Below, piece after piece: positions 1 to 12,949 of a stretch of 64,000 nucleotides of DNA. This stretch comes from Xestospongia muta (lineage: Eukaryota; Porifera; Demospongiae; Haplosclerida; Petrosiidae): the NCBI GenBank assembly GCA_963693285.1, contig OY848918.1, positions 744,001 through 808,000 of the forward strand, read 5' to 3'. The notes beneath the pieces are model-generated. The model was given only the letters and a program-made list of their open reading frames with translations. It was not told the origin of the DNA and made no database searches. The position numbers and the translations under genes are program-made. Position 1 is the stretch's first letter. Every line of letters starts with the position of its first letter.

Positions 1-1984
1 CCGACATTATTACTGAATATAATAGAGAGAGTGCATTTTTGATGTTTAGGAGCTAACAGAAATTGACTGTCTGTTATGTTCTTAGGTTGACTTGAATATT
101 CTACTAGATATGTTTTATTAAATATAACTACATCATCACATTGTACAGTGATTTTAGCATTCTCTGGAGCTTCAGATGAACATTCTAGAATAATCTACAT
201 AAACTATGTTAATCATATAGTAACCACTATTGGATAGACTCACTGGTATATTAAACATCAAGTTGACTTCATTATTTATATAGGAGAGAATAGTAAATGT
301 AGTATTTTCTTTGGCAGATCTTGGAGCTTAAATGACATGATAAAATAAACATACATATTAGTTATTTAACTAACCTCTTTGAAAAGAGAAGGTACTATTG
401 TTATGTTCTCCTTCACCAAGTTCATTTATACCATATATGGTATATGTATATCGATGACGAAATAATTCTTGATCTTCATACTTGTATTCATTTCCATTAA
501 TAGATAGATTTTGTAATAACATCTTGTTGACATTATCATATATCAGTAGTATATAGTAAGATATCTGGACTCTACTGTCTACATTAGGAGGATCCCAACT
601 GATAGTAATAGTAGTACAGTTGTCAAGTGATGAAGAGATATTGAGAACAGAAGTAAGAAAACCTGTCTCATACAAGAGATAATAGACAAACATAACATAA
701 CATGTGATATATAACTTACCAAATGGAAATATATTGTTAGTATGATCAAACTGTCCAGCTGGATTACTAAGAGTCACCTCAACAAGATATGTCCTCAAGT
801 TAACAGGTGATGATATATTAACTATTATCAGTTGATTATTAACTAAAGACAGTGTCACATCATTAGATAATGTTTGTTGTAGAACATCATTAAAGTCCTT
901 GATATTTACTGTAACATTAGTAGGATACTCACCAATACATAGACCACTGACCTAAGAGATGAGGAAAAATTATTATAACTATAAAAACAAATTGTCTTAG
1001 TTAGCAGTGTAAGACATAGTGCAATAATATGATATCATAATATAATTGGTGTATTCTATAGACAATACATTACTGAACACTTGTACACTATAAACTAACA
1101 TTGATAAACACTTGAAATAAAAGCATGTCTTCTATTATTGTTGGAACAACTGAGACTGGAAGAGTTTGTGGAACTAAAATTTAACAAAAAATGGTGTCTC
1201 CATTTATAACATAATATATGTATATATGTATATATACCTCTAGCAATATTAAAAATAACATTATTACTATCTCCTATCCCAGCTCCATTAACACCAGAGA
1301 CATATACTGCAGTTAAAGTACAAGCTTCTAGTATATACTCAGTAGTATTAACTGTGTCTAGAAGTATTTCTTGATCATCATTGATGTTATATCCAATTAT
1401 AGGTACATTATCCAATGTATATGGTGCAGACCACATCAGTAACACACTAAATCCATTGAGAACTGTAGCAGTTAGATTTTTAACAGGAGCTAGTAAACCT
1501 ACATCAATATATAATAATAATATGACATCTATAACATTAGCTCACCTTGTATTCTTAATACAGCAATGTCACTATCTATATTCATTGGAGAACCATATGC
1601 TGTACATGATATATTAGTATTGTTATTATCTTCAAATGCTTTAGCAATTAACACTCTTCTCTTTTTCATTCCATCGAGACTGATTAGATCTTCTTGTGAA
1701 AATCCTCTGTTATTGTATATGTTATCAATAGATAATGACATATTATTGACTTTGAAGACAACCAGATCAGCAACAGCTTCACATGTAAGACTAACTGTTG
1801 AGTTGAGAGTAGTATTGACTGACTGAGGATGAACTGTAATATCTGTAAAATATGACGTAGTAATCATGATGATCAAATAATGACACTTACTAGCTGATTG
1901 GACATCTACAATAATAGATATTACCACAGTGAGCAAGATAAACAGCATCTTTCTGACTACTATTATAATAACAAGATAATACAT
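1..1984 (-). CDS. R1: Ig/FN3 receptor, 5' part only (3' end outside window)
   Basis: First eight exons of a membrane receptor: 1891-1984, 1546-1842, 1238-1498, 1100-1173, 720-951, 375-662, 244-326 and <1-194. The exons encode, in order: a signal peptide (start MYYLVIIIVV; a second Met begins MLFILLTVVISIIVDVQ); an Ig domain with Cys in CEAVAD and NISC; FN3-1 with the LLMWSAPYTLDN strand and NGAGIGDSN loop; domain X in two exons; FN3-2 (ITISWDPPN, YTIYGINELGEGEHN); and the start of the second X. The 244/194 intron is only 49 bp: its donor GTGAGT lies inside what looks like continuous coding, and reading through would hit a stop. The membrane span and tail are not in the window, so its signalling class is unknown. 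The ectodomain is closest to R2 and R5. Confidence 0.88.
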
Positions 1985-2048
1985 GACTATATAGGACTAT
2001 ATGCTAGTTTATATAACACATAGTACTATTTAGTTGTCTGTGACGTCA
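1985..2048 (-). promoter_or_regulatory. R1 core promoter: TATA box and CRE-type palindrome
   Basis: Upstream of the R1 start codon the minus strand shows a TATA element (GTTATATAAA, 2008-2017) about 25-30 bp before the ATG. A perfect palindromic TGACGTCA (2041-2048) lies a further 25 bp upstream. TGACGTCA is the canonical CREB/ATF site. R2 has the same pair at the same spacing; R3-R7 do not keep the palindrome. Function is inferred from the motif only. Confidence 0.5.
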
Positions 2049-5000
2049 CCTATAAAGCTAGTGATATCAATTAAGCATTATATCTATTACAATATTGTAA
2101 TGATTAAAGTTGTTTCTTTATAATGAATCATCTTGTTAATGTGACATGATTTGCAATAAGGGACCACTTCTGGTAAAAAGTTTGTGTGTAATTTATAAAA
2201 AAAGGACAACTGTTAAAACATTTCAAAGATCAGTTTTGTATGTATACAGTTGCTATATATTCATGATAACTGCATGTATTATACAAAATTATTCCTTGAG
2301 GCATATTAACAGTGGCCTTACTTCATAAATCATGTCACAAATGTTTTGACAAAAGTGGTTCTTTATTACAAATGAGGCCACATTTAATGACATATTTTAA
2401 ACTGAAAAAGTAGTTGTGACATTAACAGTAACACATGATGTTCAGCAGACATTTATTTTATTAAAATAACCAATCACTCTTAGTAATGATGTGATGCTTG
2501 TAGTCGGCAATCTCCTGAACGTAAGTCGATGTATAGGTATTTAAGTGGGACATTGTATTTTAAGTAAAGTAAGGATTGATCTTATTAGCACAGAAAACAT
2601 TCCAACACACTGAACATAATGGTAAAGTGTACACTCTCTTATTGATTAGAGTATATATGTGATGTTTACATGGACAATATGTGTTTGCATATATATTGCA
2701 CAATATGATACTTTTATACTGATATATATTTAAGGATGGTTTAACATTGTTGTATAAAGAGGAAGTGCACAGTTGTCACTACTTCTATCATAATTTTACT
2801 CATGACAGTTATAACTATTGCTTTGGTCAGCAGCAAATAGTCACTTTATGGGCTACCAAGTGTCCGGTACTTTCAAAAATTTGGTGTGAAACTAGTTCTA
2901 TACAAGTAGTTGATTGATGATAGTATCAACAGATTAAGGGTGCCATGAGTTTCTTGATTGTGAATGTTAAATTTATGACACATAATGCACTATATCAAAT
3001 ATTTTATCATGGCTCTAGTGACACTTTCCATATTGTCATATATTTTATTTTATATTTTATATTCTTATATAGCAAATTTTAGAGAGAATGTGCATTGGTT
3101 AGGTTTTATTTGAAATAACTATATGATAGTTGCCTGTGACTATGTTTCTGGTTAGCAGTGTTATCATGGATTCAAATGCTTTCCATGTTTAAATACAGCT
3201 GATTAAATTTGTTAGGTCATTAATACATTGTTAATTGTTACACTATTTGAAAATATTTCCATGTAGTTTTCAAGTATCGGCTACAGAGATATGTTACTGT
3301 AATTCCATAACACTATGGCTTTGATCACTTTAGGTTTTCTCAGTACCAGACGTTTGTTAGCTTGAAGTTGATTAACTATTATAACACTTTACATTATAAT
3401 TTTATATCTATTGTTTAAATTCAAGCTTACCTTACTGTCTGTAGACTGGTGAAGTTAGTTGGCCTCACGTTCTTGACAGCAAATACCTGACATTCTTGTG
3501 GTTTTCGTTTAGCGTGGGTGTTACCACAGCAACAGGTGGAGCTGTTATAATATTTTAATTTTTTTAAAGATTAATAATAGATGTTTAAATACTTTCGTTT
3601 GATTAAATAGACCTGAAGAAGGTGCCTGAGCAATAACAGTAACAATATATTGTTGTGTATAACATGAGAATACATACTATTGCTGAACTGGTTATAATAG
3701 AAATCAATACTGAAGTCAGAAATAATCACAATAGTAATATGAACATTGTAACCTAACCTACTTATACATCAACATAAATGTAATGAATTAAATAAATTAT
3801 CTGTAGAACTCATTACCTAGATTGAGACATTAGAAATTATAATTTGACAAATAATTATCAAATAGTAATCATAAACATCTGTTTACTTTTTGATATGAAA
3901 AAGTCAAATATCCTATTCAACTATACAACAAACTGGACACCTTCTCTATTGCATTATTGCCTCTTAAACTTTTGAATCCTCATTACCTAGGTTGAGACAT
4001 TAGTGTTGATTGGACAAACAGTTATTAATCATCAATAATATAAGTCTGTTTACTTTTTGATATGAATCTCTCTTGCATCATTGTCGCTTAAACATTTGAA
4101 TATCCCACACCACTAATTGATGTTTTCATTTTTCTGTAGATACTATTGGTCAAAGCACCACACCTACTTTTACAACAGTCTCAATTAGTCCTGTCCTTAG
4201 CCTAGCACATTCCATGATAAAAGGTAGTCTGGTACCTTTGCTTGGTTTTCTTTAGGCAGGAAGTCTTAAATAATGAAATAAAGATGTTTATCCTCCTTTG
4301 TCCTGTTTTCTGCAAGTCTCATTGGATGCCTAATATTAATAACTATTTCATTTGGCAAGATTGAATTGGAACAATTTCATTGGACACAGTTATATTAAGT
4401 GTGCATATTATTCCCTATCCCAAACAATGGAACAAAGACACCGGACTACCTTCACAGTGGGTCAAACTAAGATGATGAGACTAAGTCACACACATTTGTA
4501 TTAGTACATACAAAATATATGAGAAAATAATTAACATTGTCAATCACAAACCTGTCTATATTATCATTAACAACTTCAACAAATACATGTGTATATGATT
4601 GATATAATTAACAACAAACCTTAGTAGGCCAGGAATATATATTTTTCCCAACATTTTCCATTCTTGATGAGTGGAGACACCACATCTACTCTTGCAATGG
4701 TTTAAAATAAAATTTTATTTACATTATCATTATCTCGTCAGTATGGTCAAAAAACAAGAGAAGTCTAGTTTTCTAAACAATTCATGGATCATGTCAGTAC
4801 AAGCATCTTAATCTTTATCATGTAGGAATGGTAGTATAAAATTCCCTACATAGTAACTAGAACTCAAAATCCATAGTGCTATTGGAAACAAGACTATATA
4901 CTGTCAATACTCTACTGTGTGGCTACTATATAGGGATTTGTATACTGCCATTTCTATTTGAGATGTTTGTACTGCCATCCCTAAATTTTATGATCTTTTT

Positions 5001-5100
5001 TATTTGCTTATGTCATCATGATTATTGTGTAGTATGTCCAGATTAAGTCATTTCTGGTATTAGTAATAAAGTCATATTTTAGAGCTAAATATTATGATAG
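2049..5100. repeat. Intergenic spacer A (near-identical to spacer B)
   Basis: A gene-poor spacer of about 3 kb, collinear and nearly identical with 8300-11360 and more distantly with the spacers at 17.0-20.5, 24.0-27.5, 30.9-34.3 and 37.5-39.8 kb. No intact gene is visible. It holds decayed coding-like stretches: a minus-strand block around 2480-2720 (see the version at 31110-31343), and a plus-strand segment near 4136-4260 preceded by an acceptor-like pyrimidine tract but soon closed by stops. These look like relics of genes co-duplicated with the receptors. Confidence 0.6.
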
Positions 5101-5129
5101 TTTTTAAAAAAAGTTTATATGTTTATATA

Positions 5130-5805
5130 GTATATTATTCATGTAGCAGCTGTTGTCACAGTAACTACATAATTAAAATTGGCAAAAAGAGTTATTGTGG
5201 AATATATCCCTTTATGTCTCACAGTAAGCGAGTGCTGAAATATTGTTACTTACTTGTAGTTAGTAATATACTTGTAGAAGATTATCATTTATTACAATAT
5301 CTCTTAATATTATAGCTGGTAATATTGATGTTAGTGGTATATCATTCTCCACATCATATACATAGACTGCATAATTACCAGCTGGGAGATTATCAATACA
5401 ACCTTGTACAGTAAGATCACTTGAACTGTTTTTAACAAATGTTTTGTTCATTGAAGTCACTCCAATCACACTGACATAACATGACTTAGCAGATGGAGCA
5501 GATGAAAATACACACTCCACACATATAGAATTACCATTAGGGTAAGCAGTAGCATTTATAACATCATATGTACCTATATCATATAATAATATCAATATAT
5601 TACATAATATCACTATCTCTTACTTAAAGTATGTATCAATGAGTTACTGTGTCCAGCATTATTACTGAAGGTAATAGAGAGAGTACACTGTTGATGTTGA
5701 GGGGCTGACAAGTTTTCTGTTATGTTCATAGAATATTTGACTATATATATTTTATTAAATATAACTATATATCATCGCATTGTACAGTGACTGTACAATT
5801 GTTTG
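5130..5805 (-). pseudogene. Receptor fragment pA (X-domain and Z-domain exons only)
   Basis: An orphan piece of an R-type gene: an exon-8-like stretch (about 5636-5805) and a Z exon (about 5254-5573) with the four-cysteine pattern (CVECVF, KSCYVSV, GCIDNLPAGNY). The Z exon is longer than the 309 bp of R3, R4 and R6 and has an in-frame TAA near its 3' end. A stalk-like remnant at 5130-5180 is cut off, and the membrane and tail exons seen in the sister fragment at 11.5-12.9 kb are absent. No signal, Ig or FN3 exons precede it; the exons to its right belong to R2, which has its own 3' end. Best read as a decayed duplicate. Confidence 0.7.
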
Positions 5806-6406
5806 AATGGACATATAATGTGTATTATCATAATAATGAATAATAAGTAAATTCATATAACAGGAAGACGCCCTGGGAAAACACTGGCTGATAACTACAT
5901 TACAGAGTTTGTTTTCAGTCACCATCACTTAAAATAACTCTGCTTTGAATTGTGTCTTTGATCTATCTCAATTACAATTATCATTATTATTACCATTATC
6001 ATTAATATTATCATCTTTAACATTTCAATAACATCTTGTGCTTATATAAAGTGAAGAAACTGATGGATTTTTAATTTACAGTAAATTTAAATATTAATGT
6101 CAATGGTTTTTTTTCCTTCTATGATTGCTCTAATACTAATATTTGTAGTTGTTACAGATGTTGTGTAGTACATCATCTTATAACAATGGATGAGTATCTG
6201 ATAATTAACATTATTATAGAATATCATATAGTCATAACAGTCACATGTCAGATGATAATGCTTTATTGAGTAGTACTACCACTGAAGATATAAAAATGTC
6301 ACTTTATAATTTAATAATAATTTTATTTACAATCTTTTAGACAATCCATATATTTGGTATATTATCAAATATTTATCAAACTAAATTATTACAATGATAA
6401 TTCTAT
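5806..6406. other. Spacer between fragment pA and R2
   Basis: About 600 bp of AT-rich DNA with short AAT/ATT-rich runs. I see no gene. It should contain the R2 3' UTR. Confidence 0.4.
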
Positions 6407-8235
6407 TCAAATGATATCAACATAATCAGGTGTTATTGTAACAGGTTCATAAGATGTATTCTGTGTCATTGTTATCTGATATTGTTTAGTATCTTCATAT
6501 GATATATTATGTTGTATAGTTATATCATCATCACTACCATTACAATCTATAATATAATATAATATATTATTTTACATGTATACATGATATACATACTTTG
6601 TCTCTTCTTTATAAAATAAACACCCACACAAACACTGGAGATAATTAGAATTATTAAGATACTAATGATGATCACAGTGGTGACTATTATAACTAGAGAA
6701 AGAGGAGTTATATACAAATATTTAATTATAATAACTATCATACTCGTAGAACTTGAAGATTTATGTTTTGGTAATCCATTAGTAGAAGATGGTATGACTA
6801 GTAATGTAGAATGAGATTGAATAGTGGGAGTGGCTTCTCTAATATCTACAATATAAGAATGAGGTATTCTTCTTTGTACATCTACTATCTCTTACTTAAA
6901 TTAAATATTAATGGATAACTGATAAGAGATAATACACACACACAACATAACATGTGATATAAAACTTACCAAATGGAAATGTATTGTTAGTATGATCAAA
7001 CTGTCCAGCTGGATTACTAAGAGTCACCTCAACAAAATATGTCCTCAAGTTAACAGGTGATGATATATTAACTATTATCAGTTGATTATTAACTAAAGAG
7101 AGTGTCACATTATTAGATAATGTTTGTTGTAGAACATCATTAGAGTCCTTGATATTTACTGTAACATTAGTAGGATACTCACCAATACATAGACCACTGA
7201 CCTAAGAGATGAGGAAAAATTATTATAACTATAAAAGCAAATTGTCTTAGTTAGCAGTGTAAGCCATAGTGCAATAATATGATATCATAATATAAGTAGT
7301 GAATTCAATAGACAATATATTACTGAACACTTGTTCACTATAAACTAACATTGATAAACACTTGAAATAAAATTCTGTCTTTTATTATTGTTGGAACAAC
7401 TGACACTGGAAGAGTTCGTGGAACTAAAATTTAACAAAAAAATGATGTCTCCATTTGTAATATAATATATGTATATATATATATATATACCTCTAGCAAT
7501 ATTAAACATAACATTATTACTATCTCCTATACCAGCTCCATTAACACCAGAGACATATACAGCAGTTAAAGTACAAGCTTCTAGTATATACTCAGTAGTA
7601 TTAACTGTGTCTAGAAGTGTTCCTTGATCATCATTGATGTTATATCCAGTGATAGGTACATTATCCAATGTATATGGTGCAGACCACATCAGTAACACAC
7701 TAAATCCATTGAGAACTGTAGCTGTTAGATCTCTAACAGGAGCTAGTAAACCTACATCAATATATCATAATAATATGACATCTATAACATTAGCTCACCT
7801 TGTATTCTTAATACAGCAATGTCACTATCTATATTCATTGGAGAACCATATGCTGTACATGATATATTAGTATTGTTATTATCTTCAAATGCTTCAGTAA
7901 TTAACACTCTCCTCTTTTTTATTCCATTGAGACTGATTACATCTTGTTGTGAAAATCCTCTGTTATTGTATATGTTATTAATAGATAGTAACATGTTATT
8001 GACATTGAAGACAATCAAATCAGCAACAGCTTCACATGTAAAATTAACTGTTGAGTTGAGAGTAGTATTGACTGACTGAGGATGAACTGTAATATCTGTA
8101 TAATGTTGTAGTAATCATGATGATAAAATAATGACACTTACTAGCTGATTGGACATCTACAATAATAGATATTACTACAGTGAGCAAGATAAACAGCATC
8201 TTTCTGACTACTATTATAATAACAAGATAATACAT
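6407..8235 (-). CDS. R2: short Ig-FN3-X receptor with its own membrane span and tyrosine tail
   Basis: Exons 8142-8235, 7799-8095, 7491-7751, 7350-7423, 6970-7201, 6744-6845, 6597-6692 and 6407-6546 join to 1296 bp (431 residues). The product has a signal peptide, Ig, one FN3 and one X domain. A Ser/Thr-rich stalk (ATPTIQSHSTLLVIPSS), a hydrophobic span (VTTVIIISILIILIISSV) and KKRQ follow. The roughly 46-residue tail has four tyrosines: SYEDT, YQIT, SYEPV and YVDII. YEPV and YVDI are YxxV/I motifs, and TSYEPV approaches an ITIM, but with Thr at -2. R2 lacks the second FN3-X module and the Z domain of R3-R7. Its stalk, span and tail are not related to theirs, while exons 1-5 are almost identical to R1. 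It looks like a chimera or an older short form, probably expressed because the frame is intact. Confidence 0.85.
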
Positions 8236-8299
8236 AACTATATAGGACTATATGCTAGTTTATATAACACATAGTACTATTTAGTTGTCTGTGACGTCA
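8236..8299 (-). promoter_or_regulatory. R2 core promoter: TATA box and CRE-type palindrome
   Basis: Same arrangement as R1: a TATA element at about 8259-8268 and TGACGTCA at 8292-8299, 57 bp upstream of the start codon. The surrounding sequence is nearly identical to R1, so its conservation may simply reflect recent duplication. Confidence 0.5.
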
Positions 8300-11200
8300 C
8301 CTATAAAGCTAGTGATATCAATTAAGCATTATATCTATTATAATATTGTAATGATTAAAGTTGTTTCTTTATAATGAATCATCTTGTTAATGTGACATGA
8401 TTTGCAATAAGGGACCACATCTGGTAAAACGTTTGTGTGTAATTTATGAAAAAGGACAACTGTTAAAACATTTCAAAGATCAGTTTTGTATGTATACAGT
8501 TGCTATATATTCATGATAACTGCATGTATTATACAGAAGTATTTCTTGAGGTGTATTAACAGTGGTCCTTATTCATAAATAATGTCAGAAATGTTTTGAC
8601 AAAAGTGGTTCTTTATTACAAATGAGGTCACATTTAATGACATATTTTAAACTAAAAAAGTAGTTGTGACATTAACAGTAACACATGATGTTCAGCAGAC
8701 ATTTATTTTATTAAAATAACCAATCGCTTTTACCAATGATGTGATGTTTGTAGTTGGTAATCTCTTGAAGGTAAGTCAATGTATAGGTATTTAAGTGGGA
8801 CATTGTATTTTAAATAAGGATTGATCTTTTTAACACAGAAAACATTCCAACACACTGAACATAATGGTAAAGTGTACACTCCCTTATTGATTAGAGTATA
8901 TATGTGATGTTTACATGGACAATATGTATTAGTATGTATATTGCACAATATGATACTTTTATACTGATATATATATATAAGGATGGTTTAACATTGTTGT
9001 ATAATGAGGGAGTGCACAGTTGTCACTACTTCTATCACAATTTTACTCATGACAGTTATAACTATTGCTTTGGTCAGCAGCAAATAGTCACTTTATGGGC
9101 TACCAATTGTCCGGTACTTTCAAAAATTTGGTGTGAAACTAGTTCTATACAAGTAGTTGATTGATGATAGTATCAGCAGATTAAGGGTGCCATGAGTTTC
9201 TTGATTGTGAATGTTAAATTTATGACACATAATGCACAATATCAAATATTTTATCATGGCTCTAGTGACACTTTCCATATTGTCATATATTTTATTTTAT
9301 ATTTTATATTCTTATATAACAAATTTTAGAGAGAATGTGCACTGGTTAGGTTTTATTTGAAATAACTATATGATAGTTGCCTGTGACTATGTTTCTGGTT
9401 AGCAGTGTTATCATGGATTCAAATGCTTTCCATGTTTAAATACAGCTGATTAAATTTGTTAGGTCATTAATACATTGTTAATTGTTACACTATTTGAAAA
9501 TATTTCCATGTAGTTTTCAAGTATCGGCTACAGAGATATGTTACTGTAATTCCATAACACTATGGCTTTGATCATTTTAGGTTTTCTCAGTACCAGACGT
9601 TTGTTAGCTTGAAGTTGATTAACTATTATGACACTTTACATTATAATTTTATATCTATTGTTTAAATTCAAGCTTACCTTACTGTCTGTAGACTGGTGAA
9701 GTTAGTTGGCCTCACGTTCTTGACAGCAAATACCTGACATTCTTGTGGTTTTCGTTTAGCGTGGGTGTTACCACAGCAACAGGTGGAGCTGTTATAATAT
9801 TTTAATTTTTTTAAAGATTAATAATAGATGTTTAAATATTTTCGTTTGATTAAATAGACCTGAAGAAGGTGCCTGAGCAATAACAGTAACAATATATTGT
9901 TGTGTATAACATGAGAATACATACTATTGCTGAACTGGTTATAATAGAAATCAATACTGAAGTCAGAAATAATCACAATAGTAATATGAACATTGTAACC
10001 TAACCTACTTATACGTCAACATAAATGTAATGAATTAAATAGATTATCTGTAGAACTCATTACCTAGATTGAGACATTAGAAATTATAACTTGGACAAAT
10101 AATTATCAATTAGTAATAATAAACATCTGTTTACTTTTTGATATGAAAAAGTCAAATATCCTATTCAACTATACAATAAACTGGATACCTTCTCTATTGT
10201 ATTATTGCCTCTTAAATGTTTGAATCCTCATTACCTAGATTGAGACATTACAGATTATAATTAGTGTTGATTGGACAAACAATTATTGATCATCAATAAT
10301 ATTAGTCTGTTTACTTTTTTATATAAATCTTTCTTGTATCAATGTCTCTTAAACATTTGAATACCTCACACTACTAACTGCTTCTATTCATTTTTCCGTA
10401 GATATTATTGGTCAAAGCACCACACCTACTTTTACAACGTTCCCAATTAGTCCTGTCGTTAACCTAGCACATCCCATAGTAAAAAGTAGTCTGGTACCTT
10501 TGCTTGGTTTTCTTTAGGCAGGAAGTCTTAAATAATGAAATAAAGATGTTTATCCTCCTTTGTCCTGTTTTCTGCAAATCTCATTGGATGCCTAATATTA
10601 ATAACTATTTCATTTGGTTGAATTGGAGCAATTTCATTGGACACAGTTATATTAAGTGTGCATATTATTCCCTATCCCAAACAATGGAACAAAGACACCG
10701 GACTACCTTCACAATGGGTCAAAGTAAGATGATGAGACTAAGTCACACACATTTGTATTAATACATACAACATATATGAGAAAATAATTAACATTGTCAA
10801 TAACACACCTCTCTATATTATCATTAACATATTCAACAAAATACATGTGGATATGATTGATATAATTAACCACAAACCTTAGTAGGCCAGGAATAATATT
10901 TTTCCCAAAAATTTTCCATTTTTGATGAATGGAGACACCACATCTAGTCTTGCAATGGTTTAAAATAAAATTTTATTTACATTATCATTATCTGGTCAGT
11001 ATGGTCAAGAAACAAGAGAAGTCTAGTTTTCTAAACAATTCATGGATCATGTCAGTACAAGCATCTTAATCTTTATCATGTAGGAATGGTAGTATAAAAT
11101 TCCCTACATAGTAACTAGAACTCAAGATCCATAGTGCTATTGGAAACAAGACTATATACTGTCAATACTCTACTGTGTGGCTACCATATAGGGATTTGTA

Positions 11201-11370
11201 TACTGCCATTTCTATTTGAGATGTTTGTACTGCCATCCCTAAATTTTATGATCTTTTTTATTGTGTAGTATGATTATTGTGTAGTATGTCCAGATTAATT
11301 CATTTCTGGTATTAGTAATAAAGTCATATTTTATAGCTAAATATTATGATAGTTTTTAAAAAAAGTTATA
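8300..11370. repeat. Intergenic spacer B (copy of spacer A)
   Basis: Nearly base-for-base copy of 2049-5100, offset by about 6.25 kb with small indels. Similarity stops abruptly at about 5105/11360; copy A then jumps to sequence matching 12377, which implies a deletion of about 1 kb in copy A. No intact gene is seen. Minus 8730-8948 is an open stretch of 72 codons, frameshifted relative to its homologue in spacer E. Confidence 0.6.
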
Positions 11371-11479
11371 TATTGTTATCTTTCAATTCTGAAACTGAAA
11401 TTATAAAACAATAAACCAGTTTGTTATTGATACACACTATATGATATAATGAACAGATATAACTGTAGCTACTTAGGAA

Positions 11480-12949
11480 TATCAACACAGGAGGTGTATC
11501 ATCATCTTGTATATTAGCTGATGTAGATTAGCTGGTATAGGAGGTGGTATATCATCATCTTGTACATTAGCTGGTATAATAAGTGTTATATTATCATCTT
11601 GTACATTAGCTGGTATTATAGTAACACTAGGTATTGATGGCTCTATATCATCATAACATGGAGGATGTTGTTTTTTTTTGGTGGAAAATGAAGTATATCA
11701 GAGTACACTACTCTATCACTAGGTCACTATTTATAAGATTTCTGAAGATCTTGATAAACAGCTGTTTCTTTTGTGTACTCAATAATATTATATACAATCT
11801 CTTAATATTATTATTACTTCAATAGAAACTGCACCCTCTTCTACTTCAATACTCACAGACCTCTTTATATATGATATTAACTGAACACTGCCAATCTGTA
11901 ATATTAATAATTTGTATCATATAATAACTTACTAATGGACTAGTGTCAGGATATAGTGCTAACAGACTATTATCATTGATTAAATTGCTTCCTATGAACA
12001 GTTTTAATACAATGTTATATAACTAAATTAACTTACTCCACTGACTAAACAATCGATAACATAGTACACAACAACAACATAGTAATAAGCGTAATGTAAT
12101 GTCTTCATCTTCTATGAACGGTTTCCATCCAATGTTACATAATATAATAAAGTTAACTTACACTTCTTACAACATAGTGTATAAAAACAACACAGTAATA
12201 GACTTAATATAATGAAAAACACAAATGCTTCACCCAAAACACTAGCAAGAACAAATCCCTATTATATTATAAATAATATGGTAGTTCTTCAACTACACAA
12301 TAAAATACTAAATATAAACTAAACTTATACTAAACAATAAAATTATTGGCGATATAGTTGAAACTGTTGCATTCACAGTATTTATTCATGTAGCAGCTGT
12401 TGTCACGGTAACTACATAATTAAAATTGGCAAGAATTATTGTGGAATATATCCCTTTATGTCTCACAGTAAGTAAGTAGTGAAATATTGTAACTTACTTG
12501 TAGTTGGTAATATACTTGTAGAAGATTATCATTTATTACAATATCTCTTAATATTATAGCTGGTAATATTGATGTTAGTGGTATATCATTCTCCACATCA
12601 TATACATAGACTGTATAACTACCAGCTGGGAGATTATCAATACAACCTTGTACAGTAAAATCACTTGGACTGTTTTTAACAAATGTTTTGTTAATTGAAG
12701 TCACTCTAATCACACTAACATAACATGACTTAGCAGATGAAGCAGATGAAAATACACACTCCACACATATAGAATTACCATTAGGGTAAGCAGTAGCATT
12801 TATAACATCATATGTACCTATATCATATTATCATTATCTTTTACTTAAAGCATGTATTAATGTATCACTGTGTCCTCCATTAGTACTGAATATAATAGAG
12901 AGAGTACACTGTTTATTTTGAGGGACTGACAGTGGTTGAATTTATCTGT
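11480..12949 (-). pseudogene. Receptor fragment pB (Z exon, span-like exons, broken ITIM tail)
   Basis: 3' half of an R-type gene without its 5' half. From 5' to 3' on the minus strand: the end of an exon-8-like stretch (12843-12949), a Z exon (12498-12817), a stalk remnant near 12360-12420, two membrane-span-like exons with cysteine runs (about 12165-12260 and 12040-12115), and then a tail exon. The tail keeps KETAVYQDLQK but stops at 11727-11729, before the second ITIM. The rest of the tail (11480-11726) survives only as degenerate copies of the 39-bp repeat. The Z exon is 320 bp instead of 309 and shifts phase, so the stalk would hit a TGA. No signal or Ig exon lies upstream. Confidence 0.65.

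Noticed and set aside
1381..1617. Recurrent plus-strand frame of about 78 codons at every R gene (also 7634, 16407, 23404, 30258, 36888, 58035) and its minus-strand equivalent at P1/P2
   Set aside because: It is the antisense of the FN3-1 exon and intron. Its repetition follows from the duplication of the receptor exons, not from a separate gene.
1566..1826. Recurrent plus-strand frame of about 86 codons at the Ig exon (also 7819, 16550, 23589)
   Set aside because: Antisense of the Ig-domain exon, with no start context, splice partners or domain of its own.
5106..5286. Apparent minus-strand continuation of R1/R2-type exon 7 ending MFI stop, seen in each R gene
   Set aside because: It is read-through of a real 49-bp intron with a GTGAGT donor. 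Splicing it restores frame in every gene and makes the total length a multiple of three. (The coordinates given mark pA, where the upstream exon is missing.)
11634..11825. 63-codon plus-strand frame as a small protein gene
   Set aside because: Overlaps the decayed ITIM tail exon of fragment pB on the opposite strand and is explained by it.
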